Below are positions 38,167-49,299 of a DNA stretch of 64,000 bases, in pieces (position 1 is the stretch's first letter; each line of letters begins with the position of its first letter). A program made the position numbers and the translations under genes. Source of the stretch: Lithospermum erythrorhizon (taxonomy: Eukaryota; Streptophyta; Magnoliopsida; Boraginales; Boraginaceae). Where the stretch lies: positions 124,001 to 188,000 of the forward strand of contig JADFUC010001287.1 in NCBI GenBank assembly GCA_019722365.1. The letters are read 5' to 3'. The notes beneath the pieces were generated by a model. It was given only the letters and a program-made list of their open reading frames with translations. It made no database searches and was not told the origin of the DNA.

Positions 38167-39388
38167 TGATAAGAATTTATGAAGAATGTGAATTATTCAA
38201 TAAACTCATATTTATAAAAGACAATATCAAATACTTATAGACACAGAACTCTGCATCACAAGCTTATTACTAAAACTAATATTGTGACACACACTAATAC
38301 TAATAATATCTTCCTAATTATCCCATCCATCTCAATACCTCCTCAAGCCGGGAGTAATTTAACATCAGAAATGTCCAACTTAAAAAATAAGATTTCGAAG
38401 CCTGATAAAAAAAAAAATCTTCTGATCTTCATAAATTTCTTCATCCATTACTCTATCATTCTCTCAAACTCACGACAATTTACTGGGACCATGCATGTGT
38501 TTGCAAATAATAAGAAAACATCGCGCATACACATCGCCGACCATCAACAAGTCGGAAATGTCGGCTTCACCTGAAAAACCAAAACACCAAAACACGCGTA
38601 CGAGATTTCGCTGAAAGTAATAATACTGCCGTAACGCCATTCTTTTTCGGGAACCTGCCACTTCAACACAAGCAGGAACGCCTTTCTTTTCGAACCCTTC
38701 AAAATTAAGACGAACGAGGAACGCCATTCTTTCTGACCTCGTCAAAATTGTATCACTCGTAACGCCCATTCTTTCGAACCTTTAATAGTCGTTTGTCAAG
38801 ATTTAACTCGCTACAACATACATCATAAACAAATTCTACCCAACTCAAAGTGTATCAACTAATCTTCTTCTCCAACATGGAAAAGTCAATCACAAAGATA
38901 ACCCGTAACTCAACATCTTTCAATGAATGTCATTTGCAAGACTTTCATCAACCACAAGATGAATGTAATTGCCAAGACTTTCATCAATAACACGATCGTC
39001 AATAACAACACCCACTCAAAAAATAGAAAAACTCTTAATTAAAGAAAATCATAAAGTTGAAAAAGTAATCTCAGAACAATGAACAGAAAAAAAAACTTAA
39101 TATATGAATTGTCTGCTGGGCGGCTAATCATGTATGGTTGCCACCCGCCACGCAAAGGAAAAAACTCTCACATCTTAAAATGATACCATGATAAAATGAT
39201 AGAGTAATGTAAATTATATTGAATAAACTCATGAAATATATATAAAAGAAATTACCCATATTTATGTAAGTATAATATCAAATACTTACGGTAATAATAG
39301 TAACTCTATGACTAAGCTTATTACTAAAACTAATATATATTAATAATTACTAATAATATCTTCCTTAATTATCCTATCCATCTCAATA
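38167..39388 (-). mobile_element. TRIM-sized non-autonomous Copia-type LTR retrotransposon
   Basis: Two diverged LTRs, 38167-38337 (3') and 39189-39388 (5'), bracket about 850 bp. Both LTRs share TAAACTCAT, ATCAAATACTTA, AAGCTTATTACTAAAACTAAT, TAATAATATCTTCC and ATCCATCTCAATA. On the minus strand the 5' LTR ends TATCA and is followed at once by TGGTATCA (39188-39181), the start of the initiator-Met tRNA primer site. The purine-rich CTTGAGGAGG (38347-38338) stands directly before the 3' LTR. GACTT is duplicated on both sides. The total of 1222 bp and the lack of gag/pol fit a TRIM element or a deletion derivative. The 100-codon frame at 38470-38769 is internal and not recognisable. Confidence 0.82.
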
Positions 39389-39393
39389 GACTT

Positions 39394-41842
39394 TGACAAA
39401 TGAATGGCTTATATGACGTAGTTTCACTGGGCTCATTAAAGAAACAAAATTTCAAGATCAAGATTTAAAGTCCATACCATGTAAAATATAAAGGGAGAAA
39501 TTTTATTGAATATAATTAATTACATATGAAATATAATATTCACATTTAAACTAAACCTAGAATAGACTCTAAAATACTGGGCTTAATGTCCACTCGACTC
39601 TAATGGTAACAATTGTCATCATTAGTGAAAAAAATCATTACAAATATTTGACTACATATAATTGAGTATCTTTTGTTGTTACTGGATTTACTTTTGTCGT
39701 GTTATTAATTGGATGTACTTTGAGAATTAGGAAAATACTCTCTAGATATATAGTTAGATTAACTTAATTTATGTAATTATATTTAGGTTCCAGATAGAAC
39801 CCCTGCTTATCAAAATGACAAAATCTACCTACTCCAAAACTACTTGAGCACACTTGAAGGGAAAACAAGAACTTGAAGGCTTATTAGTTTAAGAAACTTG
39901 ACAACCTCAGAAGTCATTTTCAATACATGTATAGTCAACCGCACACTTAGCATTTTGTTTTGTTCAAAGGAAATATAACATGTTAATGAAGTATCCATTG
40001 AATAATGTATTGTTAGAAATTTAAAGTTTATAATTATTTGTCTTTCTAGATTTATATTTAGTGTAGTTGGTGGGGTAGATATATAAGGGCAAAAGCATTC
40101 TTCAATTCGTCTTGATAGGTGCCATATGGCAATGCGTCATCTTGTTAAGCTTCTTTGAATTCTTATACATATCTTAATATTACTCATACTTTCACACAAA
40201 GATCTTTAGAGATAATCTAGTTGTTATTTTGCCTTGAAGAAGTATTTAGTTAAAGCTTTTAAGCCACTTTAGTTGGAACGTTTCTCAGTCTATCTGTATA
40301 GTCTTGTTTCCATTATTGGCCAAGACTACGCTTAGAATACAACTCTCGACTAATGCCTTGTATAGTAGCTTGTTTTATTTTTAATGGTTTATTTGTTTTG
40401 AGTGAGGATTTGGCGATGAGATCGGTATAATTTAAAAGAATTTTTTGTTTGGAAACTTAAAAATAAGTTTCTTGGAGAATATTTTGCCTCATCCACCTAC
40501 ATCTTCCCTAAAATCATTATCTCCAACAGTGAGAATCTTGGCGAGTAACGATAAATACAACACAATTTTATATTTCCTCCTCCCAAAAATTATCAGATCC
40601 AAACAACAATTTAATTTATTCTCCCTCGCTCACCTCGATTCTCTTCCCTGCGATAATTTTAAACTTTTTCTCTCTCGATTCACCCCGATCCAAACATAGC
40701 ATAATAGTACTCAATCATCCATTCTACCCTAAAAAATCGTTTTGTTTAATGTTTTAATGTGTTCACTTTTTAAATTTTGCACTCAAGTATTCTTTTAATA
40801 TATTTACTTTTTAATGAAAATATATCAACTATGATATTTTCAGTCCACTTTACTATTAACAAAATATTATATATGATTCAATTCGAAGTTTTATATGTCA
40901 ACTAAAAATAATTTTTTATTAATTTTAATAATTAAAAAAAATTGAAATAATCTTTTTAAAAAATAAAGTATAGTATACTTTAGTATAGCGAAGCAAAGTT
41001 AGCAAGCTACCAAGCAAGCAAGCTACCTATTTTGAAGCATTAAATAAGGATAATAATGAAAAAAATATACAAAAATAAATAAACTAAGTTATTTATGTTG
41101 TGCAAAACGTGAAAATATGTACAAAATAAGCAGAGAGTATTCTTACATATCATATGAGATTTCTTACTAGCTAGCTAAAAGATCATGCGGTACTCACTTT
41201 ATGGCAACATTAAACACAAGGTGTGTAATCATTCTATATAACTATTATTGCTTAATCTATTATCAACATCACTTACGCTTTCTAAAAAATCAAGAGATTA
41301 CCTACGTTTTAAAACCATTCAAATTTGATTACTGATGTTTAAAAACTCACCCACTCGACTAATTCCGTTACTTTTTCTGTTAATTTTACATTTTTCATCA
41401 AATAAGTAAGGATATATTTTTTCACTCACACTAAAACATTATTTATTTTCCCTATTCTTGATTCTCAACCCCACCAACCTTCATAGCTAAACTTTTTATC
41501 AATCTTTAATCTCAAACTATTATCAATCTATTCCAAAGTATTTAGAAAATTCATCAAATCATTCACAATATTCATAAACCTATGAATCAATTTCGTTAGC
41601 GACGTAGCTGAAAGTATTCACCGTCGGCATCATCTAAATCGCGATGCAGCTCAAAGTTAAGTATAGAAAATATGACCCGATATTGATTCTTTGATCCTCA
41701 TGGTCTGCATGCAGTGATACTTGCTTTTAGTACATATAACTTGTAGCAATAAATGGCAATGTGTCCCTTTCAACAGCACACAGCACTCAAACCTCGACTC
41801 CATCTTATCTCGGGAGCATCAGCTTGTTCCAACTGCCGACTA
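39394..41842. other. AT-rich intergenic DNA, no gene
   Basis: About 2.4 kb without a supportable gene, RNA or complete mobile element on either strand. Confidence 0.45.
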
Positions 41843-42870
41843 TCAAGTTTCACCGGAGGACATGAATTTTGTTTCTCCTTTTTGATTATTAGTCATTCCT
41901 CTCTTGTACCCAATTCCAATACTATCCCCAGCATTCTTTTCCATCACCAGAATTTCTTCAAGAATGTTTGTACTCCGATTCATCATTTTTAGACCTCTTC
42001 TAAAAGATTGCAGTTGAACATTCAACCCCTTGATCTTCTTATTTCGATCCTCCACAGTTTTAAGAAGTTTTTCAACTTCTTCATTCAATCTCCCTTTCTG
42101 AGCCTCCACTTTAGTGTAGATCGTAGTCAACTCAGTCCACTTGGAGCATAGTAACTTGTAGTCTTCAAGGAGCTCCTCTTCAATCATCTCATCCTCATCT
42201 TCACTTTCTTCTAGAAAACTGTCATCAACCGGTGATTCTGACTGGGCAGTGAATGAGACAAAGTTGCTAACTTTCTCTTCTTGATCTTCCTCATCTTCTG
42301 AATCATCCGTAAGGGCTGTGCAATGCCCTTAGATTGCCTCGACATGTTAGGACATTCCACCTGAATGTGTCCAAATCCTTCACACTCCCTACTGAATTCC
42401 TCTTGGCTTCTCCTTTTGCTCCGTGTTAGAGCTTCCTTGCTTTACAGGTTTCTTCCACCTGTTGGACCCTTTGTCATTGGCAGTTGGATAGCTAGTTCCT
42501 CCATACGGCTTCTTGTTGAACCTTTTCAGAGTTTTGTTAAAATTCTTTGCAAGCAAGTTCAATGGTTTCCAACTGTGTCCTTATAATTCATATCTTCAAA
42601 GAATTACATTCAAGGCTATCCTCTTTTTCTTGCTTGATTCCCCATCATCAAGGAACATGTCAAATATAGTTAGATTTACCATTAACTCATCTAGCCTCAT
42701 AGTAGTAAGGTCTTGAGCTTTTTCAATGGCTCAGAATCTCTTTATGTTCAAATCTCTAGCGAAGTTAAGTTCCAAGAACTTTCCTCATTAAGCTTCTCAT
42801 TGCTCATAACTTCTAATGCAAAGACTGCCTGCAATGTCCTCGATTTATTGTTATACGAGACTAGAAGCCA
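41843..42870 (-). pseudogene. Copia (SIRE/Maximus-type) gag fragment
   Basis: Minus-strand gag remains. About 42870-42500 has decayed UBN2-type gag sequence (KAQDLTTMRLDELMVNL). 42390-42341 encodes a zinc-knuckle-like ECEGFGHIQVECPNMSRQ. 42187-41843 is an open frame with LLEDYKLLCSKWTELTTIYTKVEAQ followed by a coiled-coil stretch and GIGYKRG, the linker typical of SIRE-type Copia gag. Frames are broken between the blocks. No pol or LTR was recognised nearby. Confidence 0.75.
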
Positions 42871-44147
42871 AACGAGTTATCAATCAAGCTGAGCTCGATT
42901 ATCCGCATACTATGAGTTCCCTCAAGGCGCCTCTAAAGTTTTCCAAGCAAGCTACACAATGCACGTGTTTTTAAGCTTAAACACATTAATATCCACACAA
43001 TATTGAATACGGTATCAGGCTTTGTCATTTGCCAATGTAGCCTTCATCTTCGTCTCCACCCATCTCGCCTCGGGCTTGCTGCTACTACATTTGTGCCAGT
43101 ACGCTTGGTGCCATTCATCCCGCAATCACCGATTTTCACGCCTTGGAGTCAATAGACCTGGAGCAGCAGCTATCTTTTGCCTTCCAAAGAGGCATATAGT
43201 TAGAGCCACGTAGAAGATGTGTCTAAATAGATCCTCATTCCTTAAAACCTTCCATACCAAAGAGATTAGAATGTGTAATCGCTGACACGTTGTAGAGTGT
43301 CCGCCCAATACCACTGAAAAGTGTAATCGCCTCGAACAACCAATCACGCTGACAAATCATAATAACACTTGCTGCATCTAATGCAACAACCGAACAAAAG
43401 TAAAGTACAATAAAGTAAATAACACAAGTGGGACGGTAACTCCAGCTCGGTGCCAATGTGAAGACGAAACCTGCGCCTTTGCCCTCAGAAAGAATTCCAC
43501 TATGATATGAGGATTATAAATAAGGACTTATACGAATGTTCCCCATTCTTCTACGTCATATTCTACTCCTATCTCAATGTATAAGTCCAAAGCCCCCCGA
43601 CTTCAATACACATATCCCCTCCACGCCACAATACTCTAGTACGTGACAACCATGCCGGTAGTTAATAATATTGAAGATCAAGCAAATTGTGAGTGTTAAC
43701 AATGTACAATTCTAAAGGAGTTTTATAGAGTAACTCCGCATATCTCACTATACAAAGACAAGAACAAAAAAAATCTCAAAGTGTTTTTCTCTACAAGAAC
43801 AATGTTGAACAATGTATGCGTGGCTGGGTGGCCCATTAGTCCGGCATACGGTGTCCTTATATACTAGTAGTATTATTCAAGTTTATGGTAATAAATTACA
43901 TAAACAAACACCTTCCATCTTGAAATAATAAAGGCACACGCCCATCTTTCTTCTTGAGCAGAATCTTCTTACTTGAGGTCCAAGAACTGCCTTATTAAAT
44001 ACATTAATAAACATATCTCAAAAGATCTTCTTCATAAAAGGAAATAAACGATCCTCGAAATATCTTCATCGTTCTCGAGCTGTTGCATCCAACTCCTAAA
44101 GACAGTTGGTATAACTTCGCGAAATACTTGATCAATCTCCATACACT
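42871..44147. other. Intergenic DNA, no supportable gene
   Basis: Probably more decayed retrotransposon sequence upstream of the gag fragment. I could not assign any part of it. Confidence 0.35.
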
Positions 44148-44155
44148 AACACACC
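44148..44155. repeat. Target-site duplication, left copy (AACACACC)
   Basis: AACACACC precedes TAGGTTCG at 44156 and follows GTGCCTA at 46250: a perfect 8-bp duplication. Confidence 0.85.
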
Positions 44156-44977
44156 TAGGTTCGCAAAACGGACCGAACCACCGAACTATAATAGGTCTGA
44201 AGTTCGTCCTAAATTTGACGAGCCTAAGGTTCGGTCCGTCCAATTCGAATTTAATATTGATTTTGTGTTCGAGTCCCGAGTTCGGCTTTTTAAAAAAAAA
44301 AAAATTGTCCGATTCGTCCGAATTTAACGGTTCAAAAATAGTTCGGTCCGTCCAGATGACTATTTACTTATTTACTTATCTTATCTCTTCGAACGAAAAT
44401 ACATTACATCCCATGACATAATTTCAAAATTTGACAAGCAAAAAATTACAGTCCCAAAAATTAAAGTTTGACAATTCAAAGTAAATAGTTCTCGATCAAA
44501 AGTAAACAAAATAACAAGTGCATTCGCTTCATTCTCTTCAAGCCCCACGAGGCATTTTCTGTCGTTTCGGAGTTTCTCGTTTCACAGAGATAGCCGATTG
44601 GTGATTTCTTTTCATTACGTATGAACAAAGGGACAACAGAAGAAAGCTTCATCATTTGATTGTGATGCTCAGGAAGTTAAGAAACATCTAAGGCAAGTGT
44701 GAACAATGAACAAACAAGCTGGTGACAACATTCCAAATTTGCAATTCATCATTTTTCCTCACTGGAAATCGAACAAGTGTCATACATTTAAATTCAAAAG
44801 TTACACTAATGTAATGAAGTGCAACTGAATCATATAAAAGTATGTTATAATAAGGAAATCAGACATCCTATATCATCATCTTTCAAATATAACATGATTA
44901 GGTTACTCAGTTACACAATACAATACTCATTACACAAGCAACAAATTGAATTCAAGTACTTTAAATAGGCATCAAGC

Positions 44978-45070
44978 AGTAGGCAACAGAATAGGCAACA
45001 AAATTGGCAACATAATTGGCAACAAATCTAGGCAACATAATTGGCAAAAGAATTGGCAAATTGGCAACAC
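44978..45070. repeat. Degenerate 14-16-bp tandem repeat (TAATTGGCAACA)
   Basis: About seven imperfect units built on ATTGGCAACA follow one another inside the 2.1-kb hAT element. Confidence 0.7.
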
Positions 45071-45522
45071 GACAGGCGGGGCCACCCAGTAAACAAAATT
45101 TTTATGTAGTTAAGCTCTTGTCAGCAGTAAACACTTATTCTTTTCTTGCCATTCTGCAACGCCGCTCTTTAAACGATCCTGCAATCGACCTCCTCTTAGG
45201 ATCTTCAATATCTCCCTCAATACCACTGTGAGAACAATCAAACCAACCATCCGAGATCGAGATCGTCAGAGCCCCGAGTCAACTCCATCTCATCACCTGC
45301 CGATTCGTAACCTCCCCCATTTCAATATCAATATTCAAAGGAATTTATATTTAGGAATCAACAAATGAAAAATCATTAGTTAATATAATAAAACTGGCTG
45401 CACTAATTTGATTAAACCTAAATCCACAATTTAATTAAAAACCTAAAAATCCTAATTTAATTAAGTCAAATTAAAATATTAGTTACAAATTAGAAGAACA
45501 AAATACACATACAACATACATT

Positions 45523-45791
45523 CAAACCAAAATCGAAATAAAAATTAGAAAGTCAAAGTCAAAATCAAAAGTCAAACCTAAATGAAAAACTCAAAAATTA
45601 GCAAAATTCATTAACCAAAACATTTTATTCATTACATATATTGAAAAAACAACAAAAATCAAACCAAAATCGAAGTCAAAACTGAAAAGTCAAAAGTCAA
45701 GAAGTCAAACCTAAATGAAAAATCAAAAATTAGCAAAATTGATTAACCAAAATATTTATTTATGACATGTAACAAAAAAACAACAAAAAAC
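45523..45791. repeat. 137-bp imperfect tandem duplication
   Basis: Copies start CAAACCAAAATCGAA at 45523 and 45660. Both contain AAGTCAAACCTAAATGAAAAA and TCAAAAATTAGCAAAATT. The block is A-rich and non-coding, inside the 2.1-kb hAT element. Confidence 0.8.
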
Positions 45792-46250
45792 TAACACATG
45801 CATGCATAATCCATCAGTTACCTCCAATCATTCTGACTGGCGGGCGGGTGCTGGAATCCGACATAAGAATTTGAAGAACTCGTAATCTAACTCTAAGTCT
45901 ATAAGAGAATGAAAGCATTTAAAAAATCGATTAATGAAGAGAGCTTCTGGCAAATTTGTAGGTTATAGGATAATGCATCGAGAGGAAAACGAGGAATGAG
46001 TGTCGCAGGGGGAAAACCTAATTAGTAATTCAACTGCCTCAGCGATAATTAACGAAATGACTTATCTGCTTATGTTCGCATAAATTCGCCACCAACAATT
46101 TAATTATTTTTGACCGCCTTGGCCCGGCCAATTAATATCAATTTAAAAAAGCTCTGGCCGACGCTCGATTCACCGAATCAGCCTCAAACCGAACTTCTTT
46201 TCGAATCGAATATGGCAATTAATCGAACTTTCTAAGCCACCACGTGCCTA

Positions 46251-46258
46251 AACACACC
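46251..46258. repeat. Target-site duplication, right copy (AACACACC)
   Basis: Exact partner of 44148-44155. Confidence 0.85.
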
Positions 46259-48106
46259 ACATACACTTCAGTAGAAAAGTACTAGCCTAATAACCTTAGC
46301 GTTTATGAAATCACATTTCATAAATCAACTTTTAATTTTATATTACACTTTTTTAAGATGTGATAAATATTTTTTTTGTAAATTAATAAAGAAAAGCATA
46401 AATATCGCATTTCATATGACGATTCTAAGTTAAACAGAATGTTAATATCATATTTTATACCAAGCGATCCGAGCTCGTCAAAATCCTTCTTTTTAATTTG
46501 TTTTCTTTTATATTTCCAAACAGAGTTGATCACGTACAAACATTCAAGTTTGGTTTGGGAGACAACTACTTTCAATTATTGTTTTTAAACCTTATCAAAG
46601 GCAGGTTAGGAGCATTTAGCGTTTAAGCAAAATGGTGTATTCATTCGTATACAATAACAAGTGGCTTTCAATCAAAGCCAGAAGAAAATGACTTCTGCAA
46701 TGTTATGTTTATCTCTTTTCCTCAAACTCTATCAATTTGTGAAGTCAATTTCATGATGATGGTTTGACATTATTGTTAAGCTAATGTTTAAGTAATGAGA
46801 TGAAATAATGCTGGATATGTGGATAATCTTACTTCACAAACTGTTTGTACTAGGGAGTTGTTTTAGTAGTGTGTTTATTCATTTTAATTTTTTGTCAAAA
46901 ATTTGAAATCGTAACTAAGGATGTGGAAATTAATTAAAATATTGATTCATACATATATATATATTAATTAAATTTTTGTCGAAAATTTGAAATCATATAT
47001 ATATATATGATCACTTCATTTTTGCATGCTCTAATAATTAATATAAAACTTAGAACAGTGGATCGTCTCAAAATTGATATAAGGTTAATCCACTAGGGTC
47101 ACCAGTGAGGAATCCAATTGGGGAGGGGGGCGCGAGGTGAGCATCATCTCTAAAATTTTAAAATCAAGTCATACTATTATAAAAATGTAATTTCATTATT
47201 TATTTAAAAAAATTAAGTTGTTCGTTCCCCTAAATTTATATATTTTTCTTCATTTATATAACATTACCTTCAGATCCCTCAGAGTGTACTGGACCAATAC
47301 TGATCTACTAGTTTTAAGATATTTAGTTAATTTTAATTTTAAAGGAGAAGTAAAATAAATTATTTTATTTATTTTTATTAATAAATAGGTTATCAGGTTC
47401 CTCAGACACTTTCATAGACATACCTTTTAAAATTTGTTTGGTGTACATCATTAAATTAAATTCATGGGACATAAGAGATAAAAAAAAATTAGTCAAAACT
47501 TGAACTCTTTACAAGAATTTTCAATCAATCAAATATTTTATATCGCTCATCAACATCATAGATAGTATTTACTCTAGACTTTACTAGTACAACGTCATAT
47601 ATTTTGTCACCTACATCCACACATGTTCCACTATCAACAAATAGAATGTTATAGCGCCTCACTATACTTGTGTAACACACTTGTCACTCATGCATATCTT
47701 GATTATATAATAAAATATTTTATTATAATTATCATATTCGAACTTCTTAGTGCAGGATTTCAATCTAATTTACTTTTTATTATGAATTTATACATCAATG
47801 TCATAACAGAATTCTTACAAAAGTATTAATCAATTATAGTCTTATTAGTTACTATCATTGTGCACTTTTAGTATTACCATATTCTTTATTAAATAAATTG
47901 TGTGGTTACATTAGGATTCATATGTTTGGCGAAATACCAATGGTTTGTGATTGTTTATTATTGTATCATTGAAGTCCAATGATATACAATTACATCATTC
48001 ACAAATATAATCATATATGAGAAATGATATAAAAAATATTTATAAACACATGTCACTATGATTGGTGAGAATAAAATAATTTCAACAATATTCATTATTG
48101 ATAAAT
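46259..48106. other. AT-rich intergenic DNA, no gene
   Basis: No supportable gene. Short TA runs occur at about 46950 and 47000, and the phrase GTC(A/G)AAAATTTGAAATC occurs twice (about 46896 and 46979). Confidence 0.45.
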
Positions 48107-48455
48107 TGTTGAAATGCCTTGTATTTTAGTTGAGCAAAGTCCCACATCTAAACTTTAGGAGTTTAGTTTCAATAGTTAGTCCTATAAAAAGGCCTTAGCC
48201 TTCTTAGTTTTTTCTTGCACCAAATAGTTAGTAGGTTTTGCTATATTAGTATTACCTCAACTATTTCAGTTATAATTTATATTCCTCCCATCTGTTATAG
48301 TGAAATTTCTGGTGGCTCTGCCCGTGAATTAGTCCAAACAAACATTTGTTTGGGATACCACGTAAAAATTCTGGTGTTCTTTATTTTCAAGTCTTTTACT
48401 CAATTCCTAGTCTCGTACCGTACTTCGTTATAATAAACACGTGTTCATTATAAAA
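48107..48455 (+). repeat. Copia 5' LTR
   Basis: It starts TGTTGAAATGCC. It shares AAGTCCCACATCTAAACTT, CCTATAAAAAGGCC-like TATA-containing sequence, CAAACAAAC, TCGGTGTT-like and ACTTCGTTATAA blocks with the 3' LTR, in the same order. The 3' boundary is set by the primer site at about 48459 and is uncertain by about 10 bp. Confidence 0.8.
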
Positions 48456-48480
48456 AACTGATATCAGAGCCAGGTTATCA
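48456..48480 (+). other. Primer-binding site (initiator Met-tRNA type)
   Basis: ACTGATATCAGAGCCAGG differs by one base from the common plant Copia primer site TGGTATCAGAGCC and lies directly after the 5' LTR. Confidence 0.75.
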
Positions 48481-48489
48481 GACGACGAG

Positions 48490-49290
48490 ATGGGTGGTAA
48501 AAGTTTGAAGGTTGAGAAGTTCACAGGGAGGAATAGCTTCAGCTTGTGGCAAATCAAGGTTAGGGCATTGCTTAAACGAGAAGGGCTTTGGACACCTCTG
48601 GTGAAGCCAGTGCCTAACCCTGAAAATATGACATCTCTCGAGGAGAAGGCACATTCAACGTTGCTGTTATCACTGGAGGATGACATCATTGCTGAGGTTT
48701 CTGAACAAGACACAACTGCTGGATTGTGGTGTAAGCTAGAGAGTCTTTACATGACCAAGAGCTTAACCAACAAGTTGCTGTTGAAGCAACGTCTATTTGG
48801 CCTTCGAATGCAGGAAGGTACATCTCTGAAAGATCATCTAGATCGATTAAATTCAATATTATTATATTTGCGTAATATTAAGATTAAAATTGATGATGAA
48901 GACTCTACATCGATATTATTAGGCTCATAACCTCCATCCTATGATAATTTTAGAGAATCAATGACAAATGAAAAAAGATTCTTTATCTTTAGAGGAGGTT
49001 AGGTCGAGTCTCTATAGTAGAAAACTCTACATACTTGTAGTGGTGTTAGTTCGGATAATTAGGTTGTTGACCTTGTAGCCAATAACAATCATAAACTAGG
49101 AAAGAAGAAGTTTTCCAAGAAACCATACAAAAGGGTTCCGAAGCCAACAGATACATGTAACTATTGTAAGGAGAAGGGTCACTGGAAGAGTGATTGTCCC
49201 AAGAAGAGGCAAGGGCAATTTGGTAATGCATCGGGGACCGTCGCTGTTGCCGAGGATGGTTCAAAGTCCGAAGAGGACATTGCATTAGTT
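48490..49290 (+). pseudogene. Copia gag
   Basis: The open frame 48490-48930 encodes the UBN2-type gag core (KVEKFTGRNSFSLWQIKVRA, SLTNKLLLKQRLFGLRMQEG). Stop codons follow, then the zinc knuckle CNYCKEKGHWKSDC at about 49157-49198 in a resumed frame. Gag is the structural protein that packages the element RNA. The 5' part is well preserved; the rest has several stops. Confidence 0.88.
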
Positions 49291-49299
49291 GCCGATGGA

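Larger units (their letters stand above)
44156..46250. mobile_element. 2.1-kb non-autonomous hAT-like element
   Basis: The element is 2095 bp, begins TAGGTTCGCAAAACGGACCG and ends ...CCACGTGCCTA, so the first four bases of each terminus are TAGG when read inward. AACACACC is duplicated exactly on both sides. GGTTCGGTCCGTCC and related motifs crowd the left subterminal zone (44160-44360). AAACCGAACTT and TTCGAATCGAAT lie at the right. No transposase frame was found; the interior is AT-rich with two repeat blocks. Confidence 0.85.

Noticed and set aside
38470..38769. 100-codon minus-strand frame between the TRIM LTRs
   Set aside because: It lies across an internal repeat, has no family features and is too short for gag.
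43126..43456. Two overlapping minus-strand frames of 73 codons
   Set aside because: No family signature; surrounding DNA is decayed repeat sequence.
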